Shown here piece by piece: positions 51,870 through 63,295 of a stretch of 64,000 bases of DNA; the stretch's first letter is position 1; every line of letters begins with the position of its first letter. The stretch is from contig CM040118.1 of NCBI GenBank assembly GCA_022559845.1, forward strand, positions 156,942,331 through 157,006,330, read 5' to 3'. Made by a program: the position numbers and the translations under genes. The DNA is from Amorphophallus konjac. Its lineage: Eukaryota > Streptophyta > Magnoliopsida > Alismatales > Araceae. The notes under the pieces are model-generated. The model made no database searches. It saw nothing but the letters and a program-made list of their open reading frames with translations, and had not been told where the DNA came from.

Positions 51870-53990
51870 GTTTTTGTCTAAGACCCACCACGGTAAAACC
51901 TACCCAGTTTAGATCTTACATCTATTTTGACGAAACCTATCCTATGTCTCACCGTGATGAAACCTGCCATTGATCGACTGGCGCACTACCCGATCAACGA
52001 TGAAACCTATCCGGTTTAGACCTTACGTCTATCCCGATGAAACCTATGAAATCCTTGCATTGGTATAAACCCAATAATGATGATGAAACCTGCTATTGAT
52101 CGATTGGCACACTGCCCGATCAACGATGAAACCTATCCGGTTTAGACCTTACGTCTATCCCGATGAAACCTATGAAATCCTTACATTGGTATAATCCCAA
52201 TACTGATGATGAAACCTGCTATTGATCGACTGGCATCCTGCCTGATCAACGATAAAACCTGTCCGGTTTAGACCTTATGTCTATCCCGATGAAACATATG
52301 AAAACCTTGCATTGGTATGAACCCGGTACCAATGATGAAATCAGCTGTTGATCGATTGGCACACTGCCCGATCGGCGATGAAACCTGTCCGGTTTAGACC
52401 TTACGTCTATCCCGATGAAACATATGAAACCTTTGCATTGGTATGAGCCCAATACCAATGATGAAATCTGCTATTGATCGGTTGGCAGACTGCCTGATCG
52501 ATGCGAAAACCCATCCAGGGTAGACCTTCCGTCTGCTCTGACAAACACGACACAGCTATTTGAATCAATTCAGACCCTTCATCTGGATAGATCATGAAAC
52601 TCTATTCCTTTGCGTTAGTGTCAAACCTTATATTAACGATGAAACTCACATTTCCAGCAAATGGCTTTGTGCCCGAGCTGCTATCTATATCCTCTAAATC
52701 AATTCGGACCTTTCGTCTGGATAGATCATGAAACCCTATTTCCCTTTGCATTGATGTTGACACCCACATCAATGATCATGTATCCACAATAAACATATGG
52801 CCCCATGGTCCATAGAATGAAAGTTCTAGTTCCAGGAAAGACGATGACAAAGGAAAAGAGAAACAATACAAAAAATATATATATGAAAAAGTGGGGTTAA
52901 AAATAGAGATACCCCGCCAGACTTGTTCAGGAATTCTGGACAAGGGCAAGAATGGCTAAAACCCAGCTGTGGTGAAAACCCAAAAGGGCAGGCAAAATCG
53001 GGTACCCCGTCACGTGAAAATCTGAAAGGGCACGTGGGCAAAAGCAAGAGGGGGCTGGCTCCGGTAAAAAACCGAAAGGGCGCCTGGGCCAGTAATGTGG
53101 TAATTCTGAGAAATTCCATACTTCCTTCCCTTGATAAGGCCTTCCGTTAAACCGATCGGCTCCTTGCCCGATCAACGATGAAACCTTTCCAGGGCAGACC
53201 TTACGTTTACCCTGATATAATCTGCATATCCTCTTGCAAATGTCCCTCCGACAATGAAACCCATCACCATTCTGATAAAGCCTGGCCAGCTCAGACCTTC
53301 CGTCTGTCCTGATGAAACCCTTAAACCTTCCTTTGGTTGATTGGCACATTGCCCGATCAATGATGAAACCTATCCAGTTTAGACCATACGTCTATCCTGA
53401 TGAAACCTACGTATTGCTTAGCAAAGTCCCACATGCGATCAAACCTCCACAGTTTAGACCTTACGTCTATTCTGATGAAACCTATGAAACTTCTTTGCAT
53501 CGATATAAACCCAATATCGATGATGAAACCAGTTATTGATCGACCGGCATCTCGCCCGATCAATGATGAAACCCTATCCAGTTTAGACCTTACGTCTATT
53601 CTGATGAAACCTATGAAACTTCTTTGCATCAATATAAACCCAATATCGATGATGAAACCAGCTATTGATCAACTGGCACCCCGCCCGATCAATGATAAAA
53701 TCCTATCCAGTCTAGACCTTACGTCTATTCTGATGAAACCTATGAAACTTCTTTGCATCAATATAAACCCAATGTCGATGATGAAACTAGCTATTGATCG
53801 ACCGGCACCCCGCCCGATCAATAATGAAACCCCATCTGGTTCAGACCTTACATCTGTCCTAATGAAAACCACGGACCTTCAAAGTCCTACCTGAGGTAAC
53901 CCTATCTAGTCTAGACCTTACATCTATTCTGATGAAACCTATAAAACTTCGTTGCATCAATATGAGCCCAATATTGATGATGAAATCATG
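51870..53990. repeat. 126-bp satellite-like array with repeated stem-loops (element C)
   Basis: Units begin GATGAAACCTATCCGGTTTA at 51999, 52125, 52251 and 52377 (exact 126-bp spacing), and diverged 129-bp units begin at 53565, 53694 and 53823. A unit contains TAGAC(N5)GTCTA, a CATTGGTAT-type stem closing a CCC loop, and a GATC-ended stem (TTGATCG...CGATCAA). The middle stem shows compensated changes between units. Open frames across the array (for example 53400-53894) are repeat translations, not genes. Confidence 0.9.
52892..53103. repeat. Direct repeat, copy 2 (element C 3' region)
   Basis: About 212 bp, near-identical to 51473-51698 with small indels, offset by about 1,419 bp. The intervening array was therefore probably duplicated together with it or expanded between the copies. 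Confidence 0.85.
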
Positions 53991-53999
53991 CACCGGCCC

Positions 54000-54430
54000 A
54001 TTGGCATACTGCCCCAACTGGCTCTGAAACCTACCCGGGATGGACCATTCGCCCATTCCGGATGATGCTCTAGGCCTTTCCATTCACATTCCCGCAAACA
54101 GTCTCCCTTGCGGCACATATGGCCAAAGAAGACGTTTGCTACTACCAACAGAATTCGGTTTAAGCACGCCCCCGGGATGCCGTCACGCGGTGGAGCGAGT
54201 TCCCCATCCTTTCTATGAAGGGATGGACGCTCTCCTGCCAGGTACGGGCCATTCACAGGAGGGACTGCTAGAACCACTACCCCACTTTCCAAAGTGATGA
54301 AACCACATAGAAAAGACGATGGATACACATGAAGCCAAAGATTCCTTTTCACTAAAAGAGGAGTACACAAAGAGCCCCGAGGGGACACTGTATCACAAAA
54401 AAGGGCAGAAGAATTCAAAGAAGAGATAAT
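54000..54430. other. Spacer between array and antisense gene (element C)
   Basis: No gene is supported. Sequence just right of 54300 is the 3' UTR of the antisense gene on the minus strand. Confidence 0.45.
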
Positions 54431-57400
54431 TCAAGGCCGCCAGAAGATATCTTCAAAGGCCAAAAGACCCACATCGGGAGCGGCTCTTAGCTCGTGAAGG
54501 TGCGCCTCCTCGTCCCGAAGCTTCACAGACATACCCTGGAGAGACATCACCCGTCCCTCCAACAAGGCCACCTCCTCGGTGGACTGTGGCCGAATAAAGG
54601 ATAATTGTTGCAGCTCGGCTCGAAGTCCAGCGAGTTCCGCTTCTAGAATGGCTATCCGGTCCTGGACAGCTTCCTCCCGCTGAACAACACTCTATAGCTT
54701 AGCCTGGCGTTCGTCAAGGGCAAGCGTCAGCTTCTCCAGCTCAGATTTACACTCTGACCTCTACAACTTCAATGCCGTCAGCTTGTCGGTCATAGTCCGT
54801 GCTAGGAAATCCCTCCGATGCATGAATTTCAGTAGAAGCAGAACACGCTGAACCCATATGTCCAAAGGGCAGCCCATGGCCTGCAGGCCGGTAGTGAAGC
54901 GATCAGTAATTTCCTTCAGCTGCAAATGTGTCAAGCCAGGCTGAGATTCTACCAGCTGGCGCAGCATATCCAGGTTCTGCCAGACAAAGCTCTCAGATGA
55001 TGCGAAGCCAAAAGAAGCGGAGGGGATCACTTCAAAGGTCACTTCACTATCAATGTCCGCCCACAGCGCAATAGCCGGCCGGGAGGACGAAGACGGCAAA
55101 TCTGCTGGGAGAGCTGGCTGGTCCCTCTCTATACTCTCCTGCCGAGCCGAAGACTCCCCTGCTACCGCTGCCTCAGGAGTTATGGCTTGAACACCCGCAG
55201 GAGGAGAATCAATAAATGAGGGAGCTATCTCTTCATGGGTCTCCTGAATGGGGGCTTCATCTTCAACTACTCTTTCTGGTAATGGAGACGAAGGTGCCCT
55301 AGTCTGTGGAGGCAGAAATCCAGTCTCTGTAGCCACTATGGCAGGGACTGCTGACTCGGGCGCAATGGACATTACTGCGGCCGGTATAAAAGCAGAGCTC
55401 CTGGCTGGGTCTGCTTCGGCTCTAAAATCTGAGGCCCTGACAGGGACGGAAATCTCTCCTGATGCCCCCAAGTCCAATGATGTTAAGTCAGTTGAATATT
55501 GTATTCTTACTGGCACAAGGCGAATAACCTCAGAAATTCCCATGCAAGTTAAAGGTAAAGAAGGGATAATGACCAAGTCTGCAGATGAAACATCTATAGA
55601 AACTGCAGCCGCGTCTGAGCTGGCGATGACAGGGTCCTGAGGACAACGCAGAATGACCTTCAGCAATGAATGAGAGAAAATAAATAGAACATCAAACAAA
55701 AAAAAAGGAAGATTACCTTTAAGGCGTGGTCTACACCCTCGAAATGAGACAAAAGGGGAGAAAGCTCCGTAGTTGAAGCAGCAAACGGAGGGGTTATGTC
55801 AATCTCGGTGTCAAGCCCGGCAAACTCTTCTTGCAAATCCTCTTCGGAAGACAACACCAGTAGCGTGGAAGGCGGGAACGGTGGAAGACCTTTTGCAAGC
55901 ACGGGCAAGGCTTCTAATTTAGAGACATCCTCCTCACTGCCGCTGAAAGTCACTTCCTCCGCATTATCAGAAACGGTCTCGGAGCTACCCGAGGATATCT
56001 CCACTCTAGCTATATGCTGTGGGGTCGCCTCTAGAGCATACCGGGATGTAGACCGGGTGATTATGCGTCTGGCCAGAATAATGCTCCGTTTTGTTTGATT
56101 CATGTCACCCTCCTGCGGCTGAGGCGACTCTCCCGCTGCTATCATGGCCTCAGTCTGCTCCCCGACTGCCACCTCAACAAAAGAGAACCTCTAAAGGATA
56201 TAACAAAAAAATGGAAGTATAAAGAAAAAGATGAGAAAGCACATTTACCCTCCTCCTCGCCAGCTGGGGTAGGAGAAGGCAGCCTCGTGTCCCTTTCCAC
56301 AGGCACTGCAACCTGCTCCTGGGCTGTATCAGATAAAGAGAAGCTCAGTCTCGAAGAACTCCTTAAAAGATCAGTCAAGAAGACAATGAAGATTGCATCT
56401 ACAAGCTATTACCGCCACTCTCGGCAGGTTCCTGAGCGGCCTCCCTCAGAGACCTGAACTCGTCAAAAGAGGGGATGTCTGGAAGGGGGGTTCCGGAATC
56501 CGTCACAACCGGAGCCGACTGCTGGACCCGAACAACCTTGGCCCTCTTGGCCTTGGCAACTGCAGCTTTCACCACAGAAGGCTTCCTCTTCTTGCCCGGA
56601 GGCAAGGGAGTGGTCGTAGGTGCCACTGCAGGAATTTCAAAGTAAGCAGGCTTCTCAGCTTGTGCAATGATCTTCCTGTAAAGTCCCTGCCGCTTTATGT
56701 CCGGTCTATCTATGCAAGACACAAGAAAGGCAGTCATAGTCGACAGATGCGGAATATAGCAATGAAAGAAAGATGCCATGAGCACACAGGAAGGGTCATA
56801 CCTGCTGGGCCATCATAATATGTGGAAAGCGGCCAATACAGATAAGCCACCTCCTTCGATCGGGAAGCAGCCTCCTTTACGAGCCAGCATATGTCACCAA
56901 TGGTCTGGCACTTCTCTGTCAAGACAGCCAAGTCTTTATGTCCATGGAAGTCAAGGCAATGAAACAGGCTGAGATAATCCATACACCAGCCGTCGACATA
57001 ATGAAAAGAAACAAAAAGTGGTTTATTCAGAATGCCAGTTATTGGGTTCTCCACTGATAGCCCGTGAATATTTAGCAGTACAAAAAGCCAAGAAGTGTGC
57101 TGATAATATGTCTGGGTGCGGTCTTCCCTCCGCACAAACGTCCTATAAGGGTGAAACCTGTCTACCAGACCCCTCCAGGGGGCTGCTGTCGGGAGAGGTT
57201 CCTCCGGGGGGAACGGATATTGTACATCCACATGAACATCCCCTATATGGCCCAACTGCCTCAGATCCTTTGTAAAAGCGTCTTCATTAATTTCAGAGAA
57301 GACAGGTGTGGGTGGTTCAGAACCTTCCTCTTTCAAAGACCGACGCGTGGCAACATATGTTTCCACCTCCTTCTGGTGTTGTGAATAGAGCCTTTTCAGA

Positions 57401-59613
57401 TGGACCTCATCAATTTCAAACACAGGCCCTGATTGCCGCTTTAAGAAAGAGCGCTCGGCCACGTCCCAAAAGGCGCCTCTGCCATCTTTATAGAAGTTGG
57501 TGCGTGTATTCCACCACTTAATGTATTCTGATGTGACACGGGGATACGATTAGAAACGGTCGGGACCCTGAAAGTTACGCCCTCTCGGCGATGAAAGAAA
57601 TCCCACCATGTTCGACCGTCACTGGCAATGGTGGACCCATGCTTGGCACGGCTGTCCAAAGGAAACTGGGCAACCGATGGAGGAATATGCTGATCATAGC
57701 CAAAGTTTCTGCTGAAACGGAATGGATAATAGGGCTCCAAGATGAGCAATCCTCCCTTCCTGAAGACCAATACACTGGGCCAAATAGCCATAGCCCACCT
57801 GACCAGTTTTGGTTCTAATATGGGCCGAGTGGCGTTGACCCCCGAAACAAGATGGACATAAGTTTCTACCTCCTCCATTTTGCATTCCCTCTGAGGGTCC
57901 ACTAAAGGAGCCGAACCTGCTACCAAGCTCCAAAAATGAATGCTGCCAGGAGCGTCTACAGGCACTTTTATCAACCTTCCCCTTATCTTAAACAGCTGCT
58001 CTGAGAAAGGACCAGGTTCGGCGCTAGCAAATTCGATCATCCGAGGAAGCAATGTGTCCGACTGTAAAGTCCTCGGGGCCAGCTCGGGGAAAATACTGCA
58101 GACCCAGGCATTAAAAAAATGAAATGGGCCCACAGTCCTTAAGGAGCGGGGAACCTGATGTCTATGCAAATCCCCCAATGATTTGTAAATTAAGCACAAA
58201 GCCACTGGGCACAGAGACAGCCTCATCCCCCAGGCCATCTGATATGCCGGGTATATAGCCTCCGACCTGATAGTCGTCTCATCCCCTTGAGGAAGAGCGA
58301 AGGTGCACATCCAGAAAGTCAGATAGGCTGCACAGTGAGTGATAGGGTCAACCCCTGCTGGGTTCGGGCCGTCTGCACCTGCTCGGTGCAGTGAAGCTGG
58401 CAGTGCTGATTTGTAACGAGGGGCCCTGATTTGCTTGCTAGAAGTCGGTCTCACAGAAGGGAAGTCCGCATACTTCAAGGGACCCCCGAAGAAGTATCGT
58501 ATCCATTGTCCTACACGGACTCTCAACCTGCTACTCTTTTCCCGGGGTTGATAGCCTTTGGAGGATCCCCGGCTGTAAGCCAGACAAATGGTACGATAAG
58601 CTTTCATTAAATAGTGGTATGCATAGCCAAAAGAATATCGTCCCTCTCCATCGGAGGCGTCCTTTACAGAGTCATCCAGGCAAACCTCCACGTATGGCTC
58701 CCCATCAATAGGCAGACCTGAGAGCTGCGAAAGACTCCAGAGGTCGAGAGATGTTTCGCCCTCTGCTGTGTAGAATGTGTTAAACTGTGGGCAGAACACT
58801 TCAAACATGCCACAACATAGTCCTCGAGAGATGGGATAGCGGAATCTGGAGGCGAATACACTATGGTAGACCCCAGCTCTAATCAGTAAAGGGGCGTACT
58901 CCTTCAGGACAAATTCTGTGAATTCCACTGCCCCTACCCTGAAGAGATGAGCATCTGTCACTTTAGCATCGCCAAACCTGCCGGCAGCTAGCTGATATTT
59001 AAATTGAATGGCCAGACAGTTCAGAATAAATGGCTCGTCCCTGTAACCCCACTTCACAGGTGCTAGAAAAAGTCCGAAGTTGGTCTTTTCCCGGTGGACG
59101 CGACCGGCTGCATGGTCCCACCTCGCCGGGGTGAACTCTGGAGCCCGGATCAACATTTTCTTCTCCGGCTCTAATTCAGAAATACCCAGCACGGCATTCC
59201 AGTCCCGCTGCTCACCTGGAAGATATGTAGCCCGGGCAAGATAAACTGAGCCCTTCATGCTGTCTCTGTCAGTAAGTATTGCCGCTTCCACAGACCGAGC
59301 AAGCAGAAGATCTCTCATTCCGCCTATGGTGAAGGACTGGATGAATGGCAATAGATGACGATCCTTCGGCAGGTCCGGACGGTAGTCAGCAGCTCTTCTG
59401 AAATCAATACCTTCTATAGAAGAATAGACCCCAGAAGTCGGCACTGTGTCATCTCAAAATCAGAGGACTCGTCGACAGTAGCAAACTGATTATAGCCAAA
59501 GCTCAAACTGTTCACGTTCATCCAGTTGACCGAGGCGCAAGATATATCCGGCTGAGCCGATGAACTCGCTCCCACAGTCATGGAAGCCGCAACAGAAAAG
59601 TCGGAAGCCATGT
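54431..59613 (-). pseudogene. Antisense plant-mobile-domain (PMD) gene of element C
   Basis: A spliced gene against the element. Start ATG 59613 (MASDFSVAAS); the PMD body follows to about 57470, with a frame break near 59440 and another near 57540-57500. Further exons are to 56802, 56709-56413, 56323-56249, 56190-55717 and 55657-54431 (GT/AG at each). PMD features: NTFYTAEGETSLDLWSLSQLSGLPIDGEP, YLTFWMCTFALP and AWGMRLSLCPVALCLIYKSL. After it come a Lys-rich segment (GKKRKPSVVKAAVAKAKRAK), a Ser/Glu acidic region and a coiled coil. In-frame TAGs lie at 54761 and about 54692. PMD proteins such as MAIN/MAIL1 are nuclear and affect silencing and gene expression in plants; the role of a retroelement copy is unknown. 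Confidence 0.8.
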
Positions 59614-59949
59614 CAGCACCTGCAATTAGGGAAAGATGAGAAGATAAGCATCGGGAAGATGAATGGGCATGAAATGATGAGGTAAACAATTTTTGATAAA
59701 TTTCGGCAGCATCTCCTCTTATCTAGTGTATGCCCAAGAGAGATAGGGAGTCACCCACCAAGAGGGAGTGATCCCAGAGATAAAAAGGGATTTAATCCCA
59801 AAATAATGCCCCCACCTAGCGAAGTCTACACAGACGAGAAGAAAAAATAGGACGGCCGAAAGGGAGAGAAGCCCGCGCCGATGAGAGAGAAGGAGATGTG
59901 AGAAATGAGAAGAAGAAAGGCGATGGTCGCCTTAAAAAGAAGCCAGGAT
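59614..59949 (-). promoter_or_regulatory. 5' region of the C antisense gene
   Basis: CT-rich leader on the minus strand with a TATA-like CTTTTTAAGG near 59930. An acceptor-like TTGCAG lies just before the ATG, which suggests a 5' UTR intron. The segment 59699-59745 (TTCGGCAGCATCTCCTCTT) resembles the element A LTR at 17547-17590. Confidence 0.45.
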
Positions 59950-60180
59950 GAGAGGTTCTCGGAGCGATGAAAAGCGCGTCGAGAACCCCTCCCCGACTGC
60001 CAAGGCGCGCCGAGAAGCCTCGGCCAAGAGCTCGCATGCCGACTGCCAAGAGTGCGCCGAGAAGCTGTTGATCCTCGCGCCGAGAATCTGATCGAGAAGC
60101 TGCTGATCCTCACGCCGAGAATCTGATCAAGAGGCTGCCCAATCCTCGGGCCGAGAAGTCCATGAATATCATGTTGAGAA
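59950..60180. repeat. GCGCCGAGAAG motif cluster upstream of the C antisense gene
   Basis: Six to seven copies (near 59968, 60004, 60053, 60076, 60084, 60113 and 60149) of (G/T)CGCCGAGAA(G/T)C, the same motif as in the C LTR. They lie 340-570 bp upstream of the antisense start codon and outside the LTR. Confidence 0.8.
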
Positions 60181-60360
60181 GATTCCAAAGTGCTGGAAAG
60201 AAAAGGGCACAGAAATAAAAAGTATGTGTGCACAATATTGCTACAGCAACATGGTCAAGCTGAAGGACAATGTCAAAGAGAAATCGAGGAAGATAACCTC
60301 GAATGCTAAAAAGGCACCTGTGGACCCCGTGCCGCTTGCTTTGCGCTTACGCCGTCCGCA

Positions 60361-60373
60361 GGTGAGGGGCATT
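60361..60373 (+). other. Polypurine tract region of element C
   Basis: GGTGAGGGGCATT directly precedes the 3' LTR start at 60374. It is short and interrupted for a polypurine tract. Confidence 0.6.
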
Positions 60374-63290
60374 TGTTGACACCTTGAAAATGATCAAGGG
60401 CGAAAAGGGAATTGAAAAGAAGATCAGGCTCGCAGCGAAAGATTGATGGGGAAGCTCATCAACCATCTGCCTGGCTGAAGCCTCTTCAGGCCAGGCTGAT
60501 ATCCGGTGTCATCGTCGGCCAGACGGCAGCACTGATAAAGTAGCAGTCACTTGACTGATAAGATATGAGCAGACAAAGATGAAGCCAGAGCCAGCAAATA
60601 AAGATTTTAAAGACTCCTGCAAAGTCAGAACGGAGGAAGAACTGTACCATGCTAAAAATGTTATCCTGTCTTGTCATCATTCAGGTGACAATGCTGATGA
60701 AATGATACCCGGTTTTGTCATCGTTCAGATGGCAATGCTGATGAAATCCCGGTCCACCGACTGATGAAATATCAGAATGATCTCAATAAAAGCTATGCCA
60801 CCAATAAAGGGCCCTCTCCGGTTATGATATATATATATTGGAAGGACTAAGAAAGGCCAAGGCATATGTGAGGTTTAGAAGCCCTAAATGGGCCTGCCAA
60901 ATGGGCTCACGAAAGAGCGGCGCCGGGATACTCTACTAATGTCACCTAGCGCGCCGGGAGCTGCCAGACTCGACTGATGCGCGCCGTGAAGGTGAGAAGG
61001 CACATCGACTTCCATCAGCCGAGAGGTCAGGAAGGGCTGGGTATATAAAAACCCACTCATTCGAAGGAGAAGGGAAGAGGGCGAAGAGGCGAGCAAGGGT
61101 TTTGGCAAGCGAGAACCTACCTCCTCTAGAAAGAAAGAAAAGAGCAAGAGACAAAGAAGAGAAAAGAAAAGCAGAGAAGCGAAGTCGAGGCCTATCGTAG
61201 GTGGGCACCCGGGGAGTGACAGGAGTCAATGCTCCGCCCTCCCCCCCTTTTCTGTAGTTCATGTTCTTAATTTCGATTGTTTCTCTTTCCTCTTCCTCTA
61301 ATGTGCCCTGCAGTGCTGTAACTGGTTTCGTATCGATAGGATGATGTATTGCTGTTGCTTTCTTCCTATGTATCTCCTCCGATGTATGAGTCAGGCGGAG
61401 TATCAGTGTTGAATGAATGGATATGACAGGTTGCAGTTGACGCCTGCTGTTCGTCTCTCTGAAGCCTTGTTGCCATCCCCCATGTCTTCTGCCTTATTTT
61501 GATTTTATAGCATGCTATCCCCCTCCCCAGTTTGGTCAATAGTCTATTGATTCGCCGGGTTTTCAAATGCTCTCTATGCTTATTCCAGAGCTAGGGACAG
61601 ACCATCCCTTGGCCTCCGGGACAAAGTAGAGCTATACGATGACTGCCATTCATGGAATTCCGGAGTCTTAGATGTTCATGTTTGTCATCGAAGTCAAGCC
61701 TGGGCCAGAGACATCCATCTCTTGGCTCCCAGGATGATAAAAGATAACATAAAAACTGTCCCCGGGGACTTTATACAGTAATGGTGACAGGGATCCTCTA
61801 GACCCTGATCTTCCCCAATTCCTCTTCGATCATGGCCTTCCTTTGGAGCCTAAACCTAATCCAGTTCCAATTTGATGAATCGATTCACTTTTATCCCAAA
61901 GAAACCCTCTATCCAGGTCTGGACCATCAAGAAACCCAAAACAGGGTGCCGTAAAACTCTGAAACTAATCCCGGCACCCTCATCCATCTCAGCTTCACGA
62001 ACAGTAGAATAGGTGAATAGTTCTCGGCGCAAGCGTTCCCGCGCCGAGAACCCCATCTTCTCACCTGCGCCGAGAAGCCCTTCGCTTGGCCACCTTGTTG
62101 GCGGGCCGAGAAGCCTGCCCCTTGGCCTCTTCTCCTGTGCGCCGAGAACTACCTCAGCCTAGCCTTCTGGCGCCGAGAACTCTAACTCCTTGGCCTACTT
62201 GCCTGCGCCGAGAACCCTAACCCCTGGCATCCTTCTGGCGCCGAGAACCCTATCCCCCTAATCTCCACCTTCGCGCCGAGAACTCCACTAATGCTAGCTT
62301 CCCGGCGCCCCAAACAGGACCTTGTAAAGAACCCTTCCCGGCGCAGTGGTTTTTGCACTGGGAACCTATATGCCCATTCAAAGCTGTGCCGAGAAGCTGC
62401 CCTGCCATCCAACTGAACCCCCAGCACCTGGATCAAACTCACCCAGGGATATCCATGAGTCACCAAACCTGTCCTGGGGATAAATTTAAAGGGAGTCAGA
62501 CTCCCTTATGTTCCACTGATTCCACATCTGATTTATGAGTAATCCCTTCAGCGCAGGTGAGCTCTGCCACTGCATGAGTGCCACCGGCTTCTATAAGGGA
62601 AGGATCAGACATCGCCCCAGGGCATACATATGCAATTTGGGAGGTTCGGCCTCTCTTTCTCTCGGCTTTCATCCCGGCACTCCGTGGGTGATAGCCTATT
62701 CTCCCCTGGGCATAATCCAGATTATGGGGAGATGCTGCCGGAATGTCGATCGACGTTTTAACCCCGATCAGCCCCGGGAAGTGCACATCATACACCTCCC
62801 GGCCGGCTCGATCTCTCGGGGGATACAAATACTTCGAGGCTCTCGGCCGGATGAGAAACGTGAACAGGGATATGTCTCCGATGATTGCTCAGGCCCCGTC
62901 TCGCCACTGCGTGGACGGTGTCCTATTTCTATCCGGCATGGCTCACATAAGGGGAGGTCATACTGATTTAATAATTTTTCCTTTATTCAATTACCTTCTT
63001 AGAATAACAAGAGCTTCAATGTTATGCACTGTCATTCTCAATCACCCCGAGGGGCCTCCTATTTTGGCATTTAATCAAGGGTTGTCCTTCTTAGGAAGGG
63101 CGTAATTAACGTCATAACCTTTATGGTATGACGGACTTCCGGTCCGGACTCGGACTGCACAATTGACTGATTGAGTCAGATCGAGCGCATAATAAATCAT
63201 CACTCCGGTGACTGGCACGCCTAACAAACCAACCAATAAACACACATAAATAAAATATATAAATAAACGATGAATAAAACCATCCCCACA
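60374..63290 (+). mobile_element. 3' LTR of element C
   Basis: 2917 bp, colinear with 38865-41828 and flanked on the right by the GCTGT target duplication. It carries the same TATA box (61042-61051) and motif cluster (62040-62400). Confidence 0.95.
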
Positions 63291-63295
63291 GCTGT

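Larger units (their letters stand above)
38865..63290 (+). mobile_element. Element C: complete 24.4-kb Tat-lineage LTR retrotransposon
   Basis: LTRs at 38865-41828 and 60374-63290 start TGTTGACACC and end CCCACA, flanked by GCTGT on both sides (38860-38864 and 63291-63295). The order is gag, protease, RT, RNase H, second RNase H, integrase (to 51360), repeat-rich 3' region and an antisense PMD gene. In the first 296 LTR bases I count 11 mismatches between the two copies (3.7%), so the insertion is fairly recent. Six nonsense codons and two frame changes in gag-pol make it non-autonomous. It is inserted in an exon of a PMD-like gene. Confidence 0.95.

Noticed and set aside
53400..53894. 164-codon frame with repeated LTSILMKPMKLLC
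   Set aside because: Translation of the 126-129-bp array; the unit varies in length and frame elsewhere and structure, not protein, is conserved.
51990..53990. CRISPR-like spaced repeats
   Set aside because: Units are 126 bp tandem repeats with no unique spacers, in a plant retroelement.
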